Below, piece after piece: positions 1-11,100 of a DNA stretch of 64,000 nucleotides. A model generated the notes under the pieces. It was not told the origin of the DNA and did no database searches. It was given only the letters and a program-made list of their open reading frames with translations. Where the stretch lies: assembly GCF_000002075.1 (NCBI RefSeq), contig NW_004797376.1, forward strand, positions 445,739 to 509,738, written 5' to 3'. Source of the DNA: Aplysia californica. Lineage: Eukaryota > Mollusca > Gastropoda > Aplysiida > Aplysiidae. A program made the translations under genes and the position numbers. Numbering within the stretch: the stretch's first letter is position 1; each line of letters begins with the position of its first letter.

Positions 1-84
1 CCCCCTCACACACACACACTGACATACTTAGATCATTTAGAAGGTGGGCGTCCGACTCTACTTGACAGGGCCAATCTAAGCCAA

Positions 85-141
85 CAAGGAATCGAACTCG
101 GATCGTCAGCGCTACACCACAAACATCGTCGGTCCCCTTGG
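85..141 (-). repeat. tRNA-like SINE head or tRNA pseudogene
   Basis: Read on the minus strand it starts near GGGGACCGACGATG, has an A-box-like TGTGGTGTAGCG and a good B box GAGTTCGATTCC. The body extends toward 1 and is not resolved. Not a working tRNA: arms do not pair well by eye. Confidence 0.45.
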
Positions 142-529
142 TGTACCTAGTGACCCCCACAATTGGCGCTCATATGACCTTAAGCATTTGCGAGCGCCGA
201 AAAACCTCTACTAAAACTACCAAAACCTTTACCCACGGGAGAGCCTATAACTCTGCACAGAAGTGCACAATTCACACAAAAATTGACAGGAAGCACGCTG
301 AACCATTGGGAAGAACAACGTATTTTAATGGTTGAAACATAATAATATAATATGGAAACAAAGTCCCCTATGCAGGCACGGAATCTCTTCTGTAAACGGT
401 CCCCCTGATGTATGTAGCTATTAGGTAAAAAAAAGTTCCGAGAGAAGGGTCACGTTTATTTTTACCTATACACGATGTACTACTGTATTGTGAACAGTGC
501 CAGTGCCGGCTGTCCATCTGTTCATGATT

Positions 530-612
530 CTAGTAAGCGTTTAACGGCACTTGTAAAATAATTAGGTCATATATAATTAAGTGCCAAAGCTTTGAGGTGT
601 TACAAGAAAGCT
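530..612 (-). repeat. Truncated copy of Y retroposon (3' tail)
   Basis: Matches the start of the + strand consensus (TAGTAAGCGTTTAACGGC then AATTAGGTCAT and GAGGTGTTACAAGA). The family is best read on the minus strand, where the conserved TGCAGTTGCAAGCGCCGT tail is its 3' end. Confidence 0.6.
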
Positions 613-1072
613 AATATTTGACAACAGATTAAGTCAAAAGGACTTTACATTAAACTTATTATAGGAGCAGAAACGTGAAAAAAACTAAAACAAAACAAAC
701 AACCCCCCCCCCCCCCCCAACAAAAACCGCCTAGGCAGAGACCTAGCAACAGGCGAGGTGCGTTTCTAATTCCAGGAATTGGATTTTTCAGGGGGTTGAG
801 AATTTTTAAACCGGACGCAATTATTTGAATCACGTCACGCTCAATGAGCAGTTGGTCGATCTCTTTTCTACGACTAAAAAATAAATATCTTTCTTTGAAT
901 TTTGAATGTTTCAAGAAAATTAATACAAAGGACCGCAGTAAGCTCAATAGTCAACCTTCTGAATTAAAGGGTGACCTGACATGAAATGTCTTTCAGAAGC
1001 AAGTGTTGGTTTGTTATTTTGTTTCGCTATCTATGCATGCTTTGCGTCAAGTTCTGTCTCAGGCAAACGGGC

Positions 1073-1254
1073 GTCCGTCTGTGGTTTAGTGGTTATACAT
1101 GATTTTAGAGGTTCGGCGCTTCGCAGTCGCATGCAAGAGACACAAGTTTGATTCTCCAGTGGGGAGAAAATTTTGTTGAGTATCGTAGCTCGTTCGGAAG
1201 TGTGCCTCCTGATTGATCAAATTATGTGTCAACGGGGGCGCAAAAAGTACCTTA
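1073..1254 (+). repeat. tRNA-derived SINE relic
   Basis: A-box-like TGGTTTAGTGGTT and B-box-like AGTTTGATTCTCC about 70 bases apart, then unique-looking sequence up to a pogo-like element at 1255. Only one copy in the window, so body limits are unsure. Confidence 0.45.
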
Positions 1255-1899
1255 TACAGTGGAACTCGGATTCAACGAAGTCGTCGGGCCTGTCCTTCAA
1301 TTTCGTTGAATCCGAGTATTCGTTATGGCTAATATGAGGTTTTGTATAGATAATTACAGGCACCGAGCAAGTAATGTATCATGTGTTCGACTTTCTCAAT
1401 CGAAAGTAGCTTGGTTTCAAATGAAAGGAATTTTCGTTTCTTTGATAGGCCTACCGAAGATTTGCTTGAAAATCCCAGGAAAATACACTGAATTCTACAA
1501 AGCACACACTGTGCAAAAGGGTCGATTTGTTCCCATGCACACCTGTGTTATGTGTCATCTATTATAATGAAATGTTTGCCAAATAAGTTATGTTGCGGTG
1601 TAGAGTCTAGCATACCGCACCGTTAGATTCCACAGTCCAGCGCGCAATTCATTACGTAGATCTATGTCAACATTAGCTTATCATTGTAATATTGATCAGT
1701 AGCAGGGGGGACAAAATGACCGTGTCGCATTTGTATCTCTACACTTCACTGAATCCGAGCTTACTCTTTTATGTGTTCGTTGAATCTGAGCTATTTTAAA
1801 TTGATTTTTATGAATAAAAAAATTGAGAAATCCAATTGCTTGTTACTTGAATCTGAGTTTTCGTTGAATCCTACTTCGTTGAAACCAAGTTCCACTGTA
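1255..1899. mobile_element. Pogo/Tigger-like miniature element, copy 1
   Basis: TIRs TACAGTGGAACTCGGATT and AACCAAGTTCCACTGTA, with TA at both ends. Interior repeats the CGTTGAATCCGAGT theme several times on both strands. A longer relative lies at 50832-51754. The CAGTGGAAC start is typical of pogo/Tigger ends. No transposase remains. Confidence 0.8.
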
Positions 1900-1971
1900 G
1901 CATACTAACATTGTCACAGGCAGATACATTTTATACTATATGCCTGCAGTCCTCTCTGTGTTTGAGTTATA

Positions 1972-2200
1972 CATACGGTGAAGTCCACTTCAACTGAATC
2001 TATGGTCACTCTGAAAACAGAGGTAAACCGAAAGAAAATTAAAGCGTCAATTTTTTTTCCTTCTATTTGAGCAACCTCTCTGAACAGAAATTTGCAAATT
2101 GGCACTTGTAGGGTTCTTGCACCCAGCCAGCAAAATTAGGATAAACTGAAGAAAAGAAAAACCTCAGTTCCACAGATTTCGGTTTAAGTCAAAATTTAAT
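1972..2200. mobile_element. Possible old pogo-like miniature element
   Basis: Left part ACGGTGAAGTCCACTTCAAC with internal AACCGAAAGAAAATT, right part CAGATTTCGGTTTAAGTC; the halves resemble the outer element at 5676-7216. Termini are eroded. Confidence 0.35.
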
Positions 2201-3625
2201 CGTCTAAGACTACCACTCAATCCACTCAAGAGAGAAAATTGATTATCTCATGCAGTAGAACGCCTTGGACAGTGTCATTAAAATAAAACACGGGGGGGAA
2301 GTTGTCATATTTATACAGATGATTGCCTTGGACAGGAGCAGGTTCCCTTGTATAAACAATTATACTGTATACGGTTTTAACCCATAAATTAGTTTTAACA
2401 CTGTAAGTGTAATATGCTATTTTTAGAAGTGGGACCTCAGAATTTATGGTGTATCTCCGTTAGAACTGTAAGTGGTGCTAACCTTTGAAAACCCAAGTTC
2501 TAGAACACTCAATTGGAAATCTGAACCAGAGCCAACAACACCATAGCCCAGTGTGATACCCAAAGAGCTTACAGCACTCGAGGGCCCAATGTTGAAGCGA
2601 AGGCCTCAATCATTTTACCAGTAAATACTCAGTAACTTGCAAATACAATCAAAATTGTCTAAGACGGCCACTTCTTGTTGAGGATAAAAGTTGGTGTCTA
2701 CGACAGGGTCCAAAACAGACAGCGGATTTTCATCATATTCAAGAAAAAGAACTAAAAATTATATCTAGCTAATAAAATTACCGATAAAATCAAACAAAGA
2801 CAATCTGGGGGACAGTTTATAGACAAAAAGCTTTAATTCTTCTCTGCAGGGTTTATAATAAACAAGATAAAAAACAATTAGCCTTAGAGTATGAAGCAAC
2901 ACAGAGACAAACAATGTGTGTGTGTGTGTGTGTGAGTGTGTGTGTGTGATAGGAAAATTAATTACACACACCACAACACACTTTCTCAGCTCCCCGAAAG
3001 AAGCAGGCTGGCCAACTTCTTCCAAACCCACTCAGGGACACCCAATGTTTTAACATCAGATTATATGACAATAAACAAAATTACATCAAGTGGGAATGGT
3101 TTTGGTGATGTGTATCTGATAAGGTTCTCAAATTCCTGACTTCCGAATCCGGAACAGTCTTGGGAAATTGGGACAGTTGGCAAACCTGGAGAAGAAAGAA
3201 CAAAAAACTTCTTGCCCCTCACAGTCACACAAGCAAAAAGATAGCTGGAACACACCTTTTAGATAAAATTATCAACGGCAACAAACCCCTGATTATTTGT
3301 TACGTCAAGTATCAAAACTAAGTCAAAGTGCACCAAAAAAAACGAGCAATGAACAGACGTCGCACAGGAAAATTATGCTGTGCCTGAGAAAAAAACACAT
3401 GATAGTGTGTCCCATAGCTACACCCCCCCCCCCCTTTTACAAATAAAAAACCCCCACTACAAATCAAATCAAATCAAAATAAAAGCAAAGACAGAAACAC
3501 AGTAGCATACCAGCCGGTACAATGTAAGAAGAAATATTGCGAAAACATGATCTTTGTAACTTATTTTTGTGGTGGGATAAGGTGTACATACTTGGCACAA
3601 TTTCTACTGTGTTTATATGCCATTT
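2201..3625. other. Downstream intergenic DNA, no gene seen
   Basis: No coding signal. Contains a (TG)n tract at about 2914-2948 and a poly-C run at about 3422-3434. Short ORFs here are chance. Confidence 0.6.
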
Positions 3626-4060
3626 GTATCGTGACACGGTGGAATCAGGCGCTCGTCAATTTTTTGACATACAGAGTTATTGATATAACCTTAAAGCTTG
3701 TTTATTTGTCTTTCTTTCGGTGAAAAAAATACCCATTTATCTTGAATAGAGATATTTGTGATTGAAGGAGGTGGGGGTTGCCTGGATTCAGAGGTAACAT
3801 TGGCGAGATAATGGCTGCCAAAGTTCGGCAACTTCCAAAGCTTGAGATCGAGTCCTTAGAAACTGCAAATTTACATTTTTTGTCACTTAAATCAACATTT
3901 TTCAGTGAAATACACACAGAAATGTGTTTTTAAAAGGACCTTAAAGGTGTTGAGTTAAAAAATGAATATTCGATACCAATTGCCAAACGGACAGAAAAAT
4001 GCCAGTTACTCCGATTTCATTATTTTGATGAGCGCCTGATTTCACCCAAATGCTTCACAT
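3626..4060 (+). mobile_element. 430 bp TIR element family A, copy 1
   Basis: Starts GTGACACGGTGGAATCAGG with CGCTCGTCAAT following, and ends with the inverse GATGAGCGCCTGATTTCAC. Interior matches the six other copies (AAGCTTGTTTATTTGTCTT, TTTTTCAGTGAAAT). Non-autonomous; superfamily not identified. Confidence 0.85.
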
Positions 4061-4911
4061 TTAATGAAGGGAGAAAGCAAAGTGGCAGATAGATATTATG
4101 GTAGATGAAAAAGAAGAAAACTGGACCTTTCATAAAAAAACCCACAAATCACTCAACTCTGAAATGATGGCAAGAGTGAATTAAATCAGCAGTGACGGTG
4201 TTGCGATTCCCCCGACCAGCAGGCTAATAATAATATGCTGGAACAAGATGCATGATCACAGTAAATAATGCCAGCTTGCTATAATCATTGGCACAAAGCA
4301 AGGCTATAATGAAAACAGTAGTAATAAAACAGTGAAGCATCAGTTTACAATAAGACACTTCATAAATATTCATAAAATGCTGGTGTAAGCAAACTTTTAA
4401 AAAATCAATTCATAGATAAAACCAAAGTTTTCTGAATATACATATATATTTTTTTTTTTACATAACAAAACAGCTATGAATTATTTGAGGTTATTCACTG
4501 AACCAGTATGTTCCTTTTCCCTATAACTAAATGCAATATCAGTTCATGCCCATGCATCAAAGGACTTGGGAACTAAAGTTGTTTCAGAGCCTTCTTTCAG
4601 CCTTCTGTGTCAGTCAGTGTTTGGGCACTTACGACACGTCAAGTCTTGCCTCAATGTGTCAGCTCTAAAGATAAAGATCATTCAAAACAAGTTTGACTGT
4701 CGAGTAGTACTTTCCTAAAACTGCATTCCTTTCTGGGAATTCCCAGCTCATAACTCAGTTTCTGTAACGAAAATCATTTCCAGGAAATCCAGCTCTAGAA
4801 CCTTTGCATCATGCCCTTCTACTGACTAAAGTAAGACAACCTTATTTGAATTTTAAAAATTTAAACAGTCAGAGGTAAGACTTACACACTTCTCGATCCC
4901 CAGCAAAATAA

Positions 4912-5366
4912 ATATGTGAGGCAGCGTGGTGGAATCAGGCTCTCGACAATTTTTGGGCATGTAGAGTTATTGGTATCATCTTAAAGCTTGCCCATAGATG
5001 TCTTTATTTTGATGAAAAAAAATCCATTTATCTTGAATATAAGTCGAGATATTTGCGAAAGAAGGAGGTGGAGGTCACCTGTTTTCAGAGGTAAAATTAG
5101 TGAGAAGATGGCCATCCAAGATCAGTTATTTTCTTAGCTTACGAGACAGTGGTAACTGAAAATTTACATTTTTTGTGCCTTTAATCAACATTTTTCAGAA
5201 AAATTTCCACAGAAATGAGTTTTTTAATAGGCATAAAAAGGTGTTGAGCCAAACAACAAAAATTTGATAAAAATTAATAAAACTGTTGAAAAATGAAAGT
5301 TTCTTCACTTTGATTATTTTGATGAGAGTGAGAGCCTGATTCCATCACGCTGCCTCACACATATGG
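4912..5366 (+). mobile_element. 430 bp TIR element family A, copy 2
   Basis: Both ends carry TGTGAGGCAGCGTG and then TGGAATCAGGCTCTC (inverted at the right end), giving about 30 bp of nearly perfect TIR. Interior collinear with the copy at 17459-17889. Confidence 0.88.
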
Positions 5367-5675
5367 AATGCATCTCACAATGACAGTAAACTCTACAGTG
5401 CTTTGCAGAACATGCGACTGAATCATTGAAATATCAGTTAAACATACACATTCATACGAAAATGAAAGTAAAGCTCTTTAATAGATAGTGTAAAAACATT
5501 GGAAATTTCAAGCAAGAAATCATCATCACATAATAACAAGAAAAATAAACATTCTTGATCACGACTATTTCAATCACAGAAACTCCAGTAACAATGGCAG
5601 TATATGGTACTTGTCATGCCTGCCAATGAAAATCATTACATTAATTACAAGTAAATTGGGAGGAAATTTTTCAAA

Positions 5676-7216
5676 ATACGGTGGAAGTCTGCTTAAACTG
5701 AAAACAGTTGATCTAAGTACTGTGGTCAACTGAAAGAAAATAATATCTCCAATTTTTTCTTCTGCTTTTGTCTTTGAAGGAAAACTATTGATTAGCCCAA
5801 ATGTTCCCATTTCCAAACTGAAAAGAATTTCAGGCATAATGTTGACATAATCTTCACTAGCAACCTTCAAGTAATGGGAATAATCAAGTCATAATATGTA
5901 CTTCAAGATAGTGAAACAAAAGAAAAAAGACACAAGACTGCACATTTGTAGGTCAGAAAGAGGCATAGCCAGTGTACTGTTTGTTTAAGTGTATCACACA
6001 CATCAACAGGCCTACACATTGTGTACAGATAGGACTAGTGAAGCAAGGATGGCGAATGTACATCTGTCGTGCAACCCATGGTATGTCATGGATATTGTGT
6101 TTGCAAAGCTATGTCGCATAGGCTATACACATGGTGTGTTTATAGCATCACTGGCATAGGGCTTTCATTCTCTCTTCTCTATGTACTTTTTCATCTGTTC
6201 TGTATGACTGTGTGGCAGGTTAAGCTAAATGACAATGTTGAAGAGAAAGCACAATGCGTACAGCCTGCTGCTCAAATTACAGTACAGTGGAATCCTGTTA
6301 TAACGAGAGGGATGGGACCGGTGCCAAATGTCCGTTATAGCAAGATTCTCGTTATAAGGGATCCAGTAATAAATTCAAGGGAAATAGTAAAGTAGGCCTA
6401 ATCTATGAGTCTGGTTTTCGGTTTATTTCTTATTGTAATCTCCCCTGATGATGATTTGTTTCAACATGACCTTTAAATCTTACTTGAACAAAAGTCGAAT
6501 CAGGTTTTTTTCTAAATGCTAGCGATATTGACAGCTCAGCGTTGGCGATCAGAAAGAAAGTTCTCTTGGCTAACTCGCCCACTGTGTTCTCCCCCACCCC
6601 ACCCCACCCTGTGGTGCGTTCCGTCTGCTTGCGCAAAATGGGAACAAACCACACCCCGTCCACATCACACATTTGCTCCGTCCATCACAGTACAGCACTA
6701 TGACCTCTCCATCCCCGCATCGGAAAAGTGAGAGGCATGGTAGGCCTAGATAATCTAGACTAGGCTGGCCTATCACACGATGCGTTCTGCTTGTCTGTGC
6801 ATGCCACACTCTCCCCACCCATTCAACCCGGCCTTCATTGTTGGCACTCGTGGGCTCTCCCCTTCTTTGTTTCGCAAGATAACCAACAAGTTTCTCAACT
6901 GGTGAGGTTTTACATATGAATAAATGGCCTGTGCGCTGTACACAGCAGCAGCAATATTCCGTTATAACCAGCTCGCGTGTTTGTCTGATTGCGTTATATT
7001 AGTATTTTATTTACAAAGATAAAGAAGGGCAAAAAACGAGGTTTTAGAAAAGTGTCTTTATAACAGACTTCTCGTTATTCAGGACTCGTTATAAGTGGAT
7101 TCCACTGTAACTGAAAGAGGTAGATAAGAAAAAAAACTTTCAAAGTGAAATTTCGTGGCTAAATCGAAGAAAATCCAGTGGTTCCAAAGATTTCAGTTTG
7201 AGCAGACTGCAAATAA
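5676..7216. mobile_element. Older pogo-like element split by a later insertion
   Basis: Left end GAAGTCTGCTTAAACTGAAA and right end, inverted, GCAGTCTGCTCAAACTGAAA. Inner parts also correspond (CAACTGAAAGAAAAT against AAATCGAAGAAAATCC). A distinct 827 bp element (6283-7109) lies inside near the right end, so this one is older. Confidence 0.6.
6283..7109. mobile_element. Pogo-like TIR element (ATAACGAG family), copy 1
   Basis: TIRs TACAGTGGAATCCTGTTAT and ATAAGTGGATTCCACTGTA, TA at each end, 827 bp. A second copy with the same ends and interior lies at 24554-25367. No transposase ORF, so non-autonomous. Confidence 0.85.
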
Positions 7217-7777
7217 TCACAAAAAAAGACATTAACTTCTGTGATTAAGGTAGCTTGGGTCAAATATGACAACGCCTGATGATGCAATGTAGAAAACTGC
7301 AGTTACCAGAACAACCAACCCTAGATTTTATAAACAATGATATTCTCACGTTTCACATCACACTTCATGTTTTATATCTTCATTACCACAAACATTTTAT
7401 TCCAAAAGAAATTCTCCTGAACAATGCTGCAGTTCCTCCACTATCCATATATCTAAGCAATATGTCCACATGGCACTGTAGGAATATACCGTACTGAAAA
7501 TCTTTGTAAAATGAACTGAATTCTGCAGGTGTTCAATTAACAGAAATACAGTCAAACCTGCTCTAATGGCCACCTGTCCCCGACAATCCCCTGAATAAAC
7601 GACAACGTCATTCCCCTTGTGGTTTTTTTCTACATTATAATGATATTGTATAAGACGTCCACCTGTTTAGGACAACCACTTTTCTCCCCACTAACGGATG
7701 GCCATCTTGGACAAGTTCAACCGTATCTAAATGAAAGAATCTGAGGCCTGGAGGCACTGGGAGGAAAAGGCTTGAAG
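7217..7777 (-). promoter_or_regulatory. Probable 3' untranslated region with candidate poly(A) signal
   Basis: Sequence after the stop codon. An AATAAA on the minus strand lies at 7401-7396, about 377 bases past the stop. A small TIR element (7547-7725) sits between the two, so it would be in the 3' UTR if this signal is used. The mRNA end cannot be proved from sequence. Confidence 0.35.
7547..7725. mobile_element. Miniature pogo-like TIR element (about 180 bp)
   Basis: Begins TACAGTCAAACCTGCTCT and ends with the imperfect inverse, GACAAGTTCAACCGTA. Interior mirrors itself (ATGGCCACCTGTC against GATGGCCATCTTGGAC). Terminal pattern and TA target fit pogo/mariner-type non-autonomous elements; related to 38467-39318. 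Confidence 0.65.
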
Positions 7778-8138
7778 TTAAATATCTGTTGTCTCAAGTT
7801 CATCAAGATCAAAATCTAAAGTCTGGTCACTGTCCTTGGGCATATCTATGCCCAAATTACGACGATGTCTCTGCACTGCCTGAACGCGTGAGTCACTTTC
7901 CATAGCTTGTTCATCTTCACTGAGGTCAGCACCGGGGCTCCTCTGTATCTGTTTTTCTTCCCCTTCAAAAGCAGAGTTGAGATAATAGAGGGCCTTTGGG
8001 AGGTTAGACATGTCACCTTCTGTCGGATCTTGCCCATAGATGTTGAGAGTGATCTCTTGCTCATCATACCCAACACTCTTCTTCCTTTCCTCAGGAGCAT
8101 TAATCTCATTCTCATCCAAGGAGTTCTGTGATGAATGG
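7778..8138 (-). CDS. Cadherin exon 21, last coding exon with stop
   Basis: Phase 2 to stop, 361 nt, 119 full codons and TAA at 7780-7778. Acidic, low-complexity tail with [16 protein letters not shown] near the middle and [12 protein letters not shown] at the end. The last residues T-D-I match a class I PDZ ligand, as in cadherin-23 and protocadherin-15, which bind harmonin-type scaffolds; a partner here is inference. Confidence 0.92.
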
Positions 8139-11100
8139 CTGTGGACAGTGAGAAGTTGACAACTGAATACGTACCATCAAGTGAGGAGTAGATCTAGGCT
8201 ATAAATTAAGAGAGAAGTGAGGTAGTGTGTTCTTCAGCGTAGGACGTCTATATAATTGTACATGCCAATCAAGCTGTGTAGCATGTTAGTTTTCATTTTA
8301 GTAAACGTTTTACGGCATGAGCAACACAATTGGGTCAAATAAGTGCCGAAGATTAGGTGTTACAAGAGGGTAATAACCATAAAAAAGAAGGAGGAGAGAT
8401 AAGGACGACAAATGTTTGATATGAAAGAAAGAGCAAACCACACCTGAGCACCTGCCAACTACCCATATGTACACAAGTTTTCGCCACCAACAAAATAAAT
8501 ATGCCTACCCATTGCTGGTAAAACATCTTATACTGTTAAGGTTCTGGAGCTGACAACATTTCAAAAAGCATAAAAAAAAAAAGTTTTAGTAAGTTTTACA
8601 GCACTTGCAACACAATGCAGTCCTATAAATGCTAAAGATTAGAGGTGTTACTAGAGAGTAATAGACAAAAAAAGAAGGAAGAGAGATCAGGACGATAGAT
8701 GTATGATAGGAAAGAAGGAGCAAACCACACCAGAGCACACGCCAACCTCTTGCTTTCAAATAGAAATGAATAATGCTATATTTGAAAGCAAAATCCACTT
8801 CAAAACCAGTCAAATAGGGCAGTTGATCAGACTTAACTTTGGATCGATAGCAACAACATCAGACTTAACTCTTGATATTTAAAAAAAAAGTAAGAAGAGA
8901 GAAATAACATAAGAGTTTTTTTACGATCAATGACAACAACGTTGACCACTTACAAAGGCCAAGATTCGAGTAATGTGATAGGGTTTAACAAAAATAGAAA
9001 AGTCTCATGATTTACTATGTACCTTGATGCATCACTGTGAGGATAATCATACATGGAGTCACCAAGGGTCAGATCATCTCGCATGAACACAGGATTTGCC
9101 CTAGAAGACATTAAAAGGGAAAACTGTAAAATCATTTCAATTAAGAGCAAAGTACAAACAAATCTACAATGGTGAAAGCTTGTTTTAAGTGGACTAGTGC
9201 AGTCATTCAATGCCCCTCTTTCATATATGGCACCTTCTTTTAAGTGAAATAGCTCAGTCATTTGTGAAAACAACCAAATTGCAGCAGCTGAGCAGCACAG
9301 GTTCACCAAGGAGAACAGATCTCCAGCTGCCACCACCATTCCCTCTCTGCATTGCGACAGAACTTTCATAGCGCAGACTGGCCTAACCAGTCATCTGCAC
9401 TTTCTTCCCTGACTTCAAGATGACTAGATGGTCTTGTTGCCTCATCAACAAACAACAACAACAACGATAGCAGTGCAGTCATTCGATGCCCCTCTCGGCT
9501 TGTGTCAAGTGGAATATCTTCAATTCAATGTTCAATTATTTAATTCCCACCTGTCAGGAACTATCTTGGATAGAACCTGGACAAGTGAACAATGCAGTGA
9601 AATTCTTTTTCACACTTGAAATTTCAAAACCCCCAAAACAAATTATTTTTTTTACAGGGGCTTGGAGATCTGAAGCAAATCCAGCTCTAAATCCAAGAGA
9701 ATAATAGACAAAACCCTTAGTTAGCATTCAGGCACCATAGCCTCTTCATTGTTGTGTAAACAAACACATACTCGCTTCTCTTCTCCAAAACCGGTTCTCA
9801 ATTTTGTCTACTGGTTTACAGGGGAAATATAAGGAGATGTAATTATGACTGTGGAGTTGTTTTGTTCTCAAATAAGGGGAACGATTTTGTTTAAATCTCT
9901 CTAAAATGAACTTTTTATATTATTTCGATGGCTGGATACAACACTGCGACAAGTGCCAAATTGCAATTTTACAAGAGAGACAAAAAACTGTCTCCTTTTT
10001 AAAATTTTGACAATAACAACAAGAGATTCAGATATGTTAATGCAGCCGTAACGTGGTTGGATATGCTGCCAATGTCATTTTGTTTCACAGTTAAATTGCC
10101 GAGAAAATAAAGGAAGATTGCACAAGTCGCAATTTTGCTCTATGCAACATTGCGACAAGAGCCCATGTCGAAATATTACTCTAAAATCGGAGCATACTTT
10201 TGCTACAAAAGTCCTTGTGGCATTGTTGCCCCAAATTAAAAGTAGAATAAGGTTTCTCTATTCTGTTGAAGCAAAGAGGTTTATCGCTTTGTTGCACGTA
10301 ACTTAACCGAGATCAGTGCTTTTATGTGTGATATGTATCCAATTTGGGTCTGAGTGTTATTGGTTTCGATTCCCTATAAAAAAAATTGATTCTCAAAGTC
10401 TGGAATTTGCTATTTTTGCGACTGACCTCGCCCGACCTCGCCCGGAATCGGCACATTGAGGTTTGCAACTCAATAGATAAGACAGGTATGGTTTTGGCTC
10501 ATAGTGACTGATTTGGGCCTTCCAGCTGTATAAATAACTTTGATTAGGAGGAGACTGGTAGTAGTTGTTGAGTTCATAGCACACTTCCAAATGTAGGGTC
10601 AAGTTCTCATGCGTTTAAAGCCTCAGGGCACTAATCAGAACACATGAGTCATCATCAAGTAAACAGCCCCAAAATGGATAGGCCCGACATGTTGCTTCTT
10701 TACATATTCAATGAAATATTTGCTTCAAAACTGAAATTAACAAGAATGATGGTGCTGCTTTACGATAAATTATTAATATATTTTTAAAAAACAGGATATT
10801 TTTTATTCAGTATCAAGGTTTAATTAAATTTTCAAACAGTGTCTTACCTGAAACAAATCAATAGACCCAAACAATATGGAGCGACGAAATGACCAACGTA
10901 TGAATAAACGAATGCAAATGCATAATCAAATGACGGAGTGAGTGAGTGAGTGAGCGAGTGAGTGAGTAGGTGAGTGAGTGAGTGAGTGAATGAATGAATG
11001 AAAGAATAAATTAATCCATGAAAGAATAAATGAATGATTCAACATGCAGTCTTTACTCAAACAAAAGAGTGACTTATATTGGAATCAAGGAAATCAAGAC

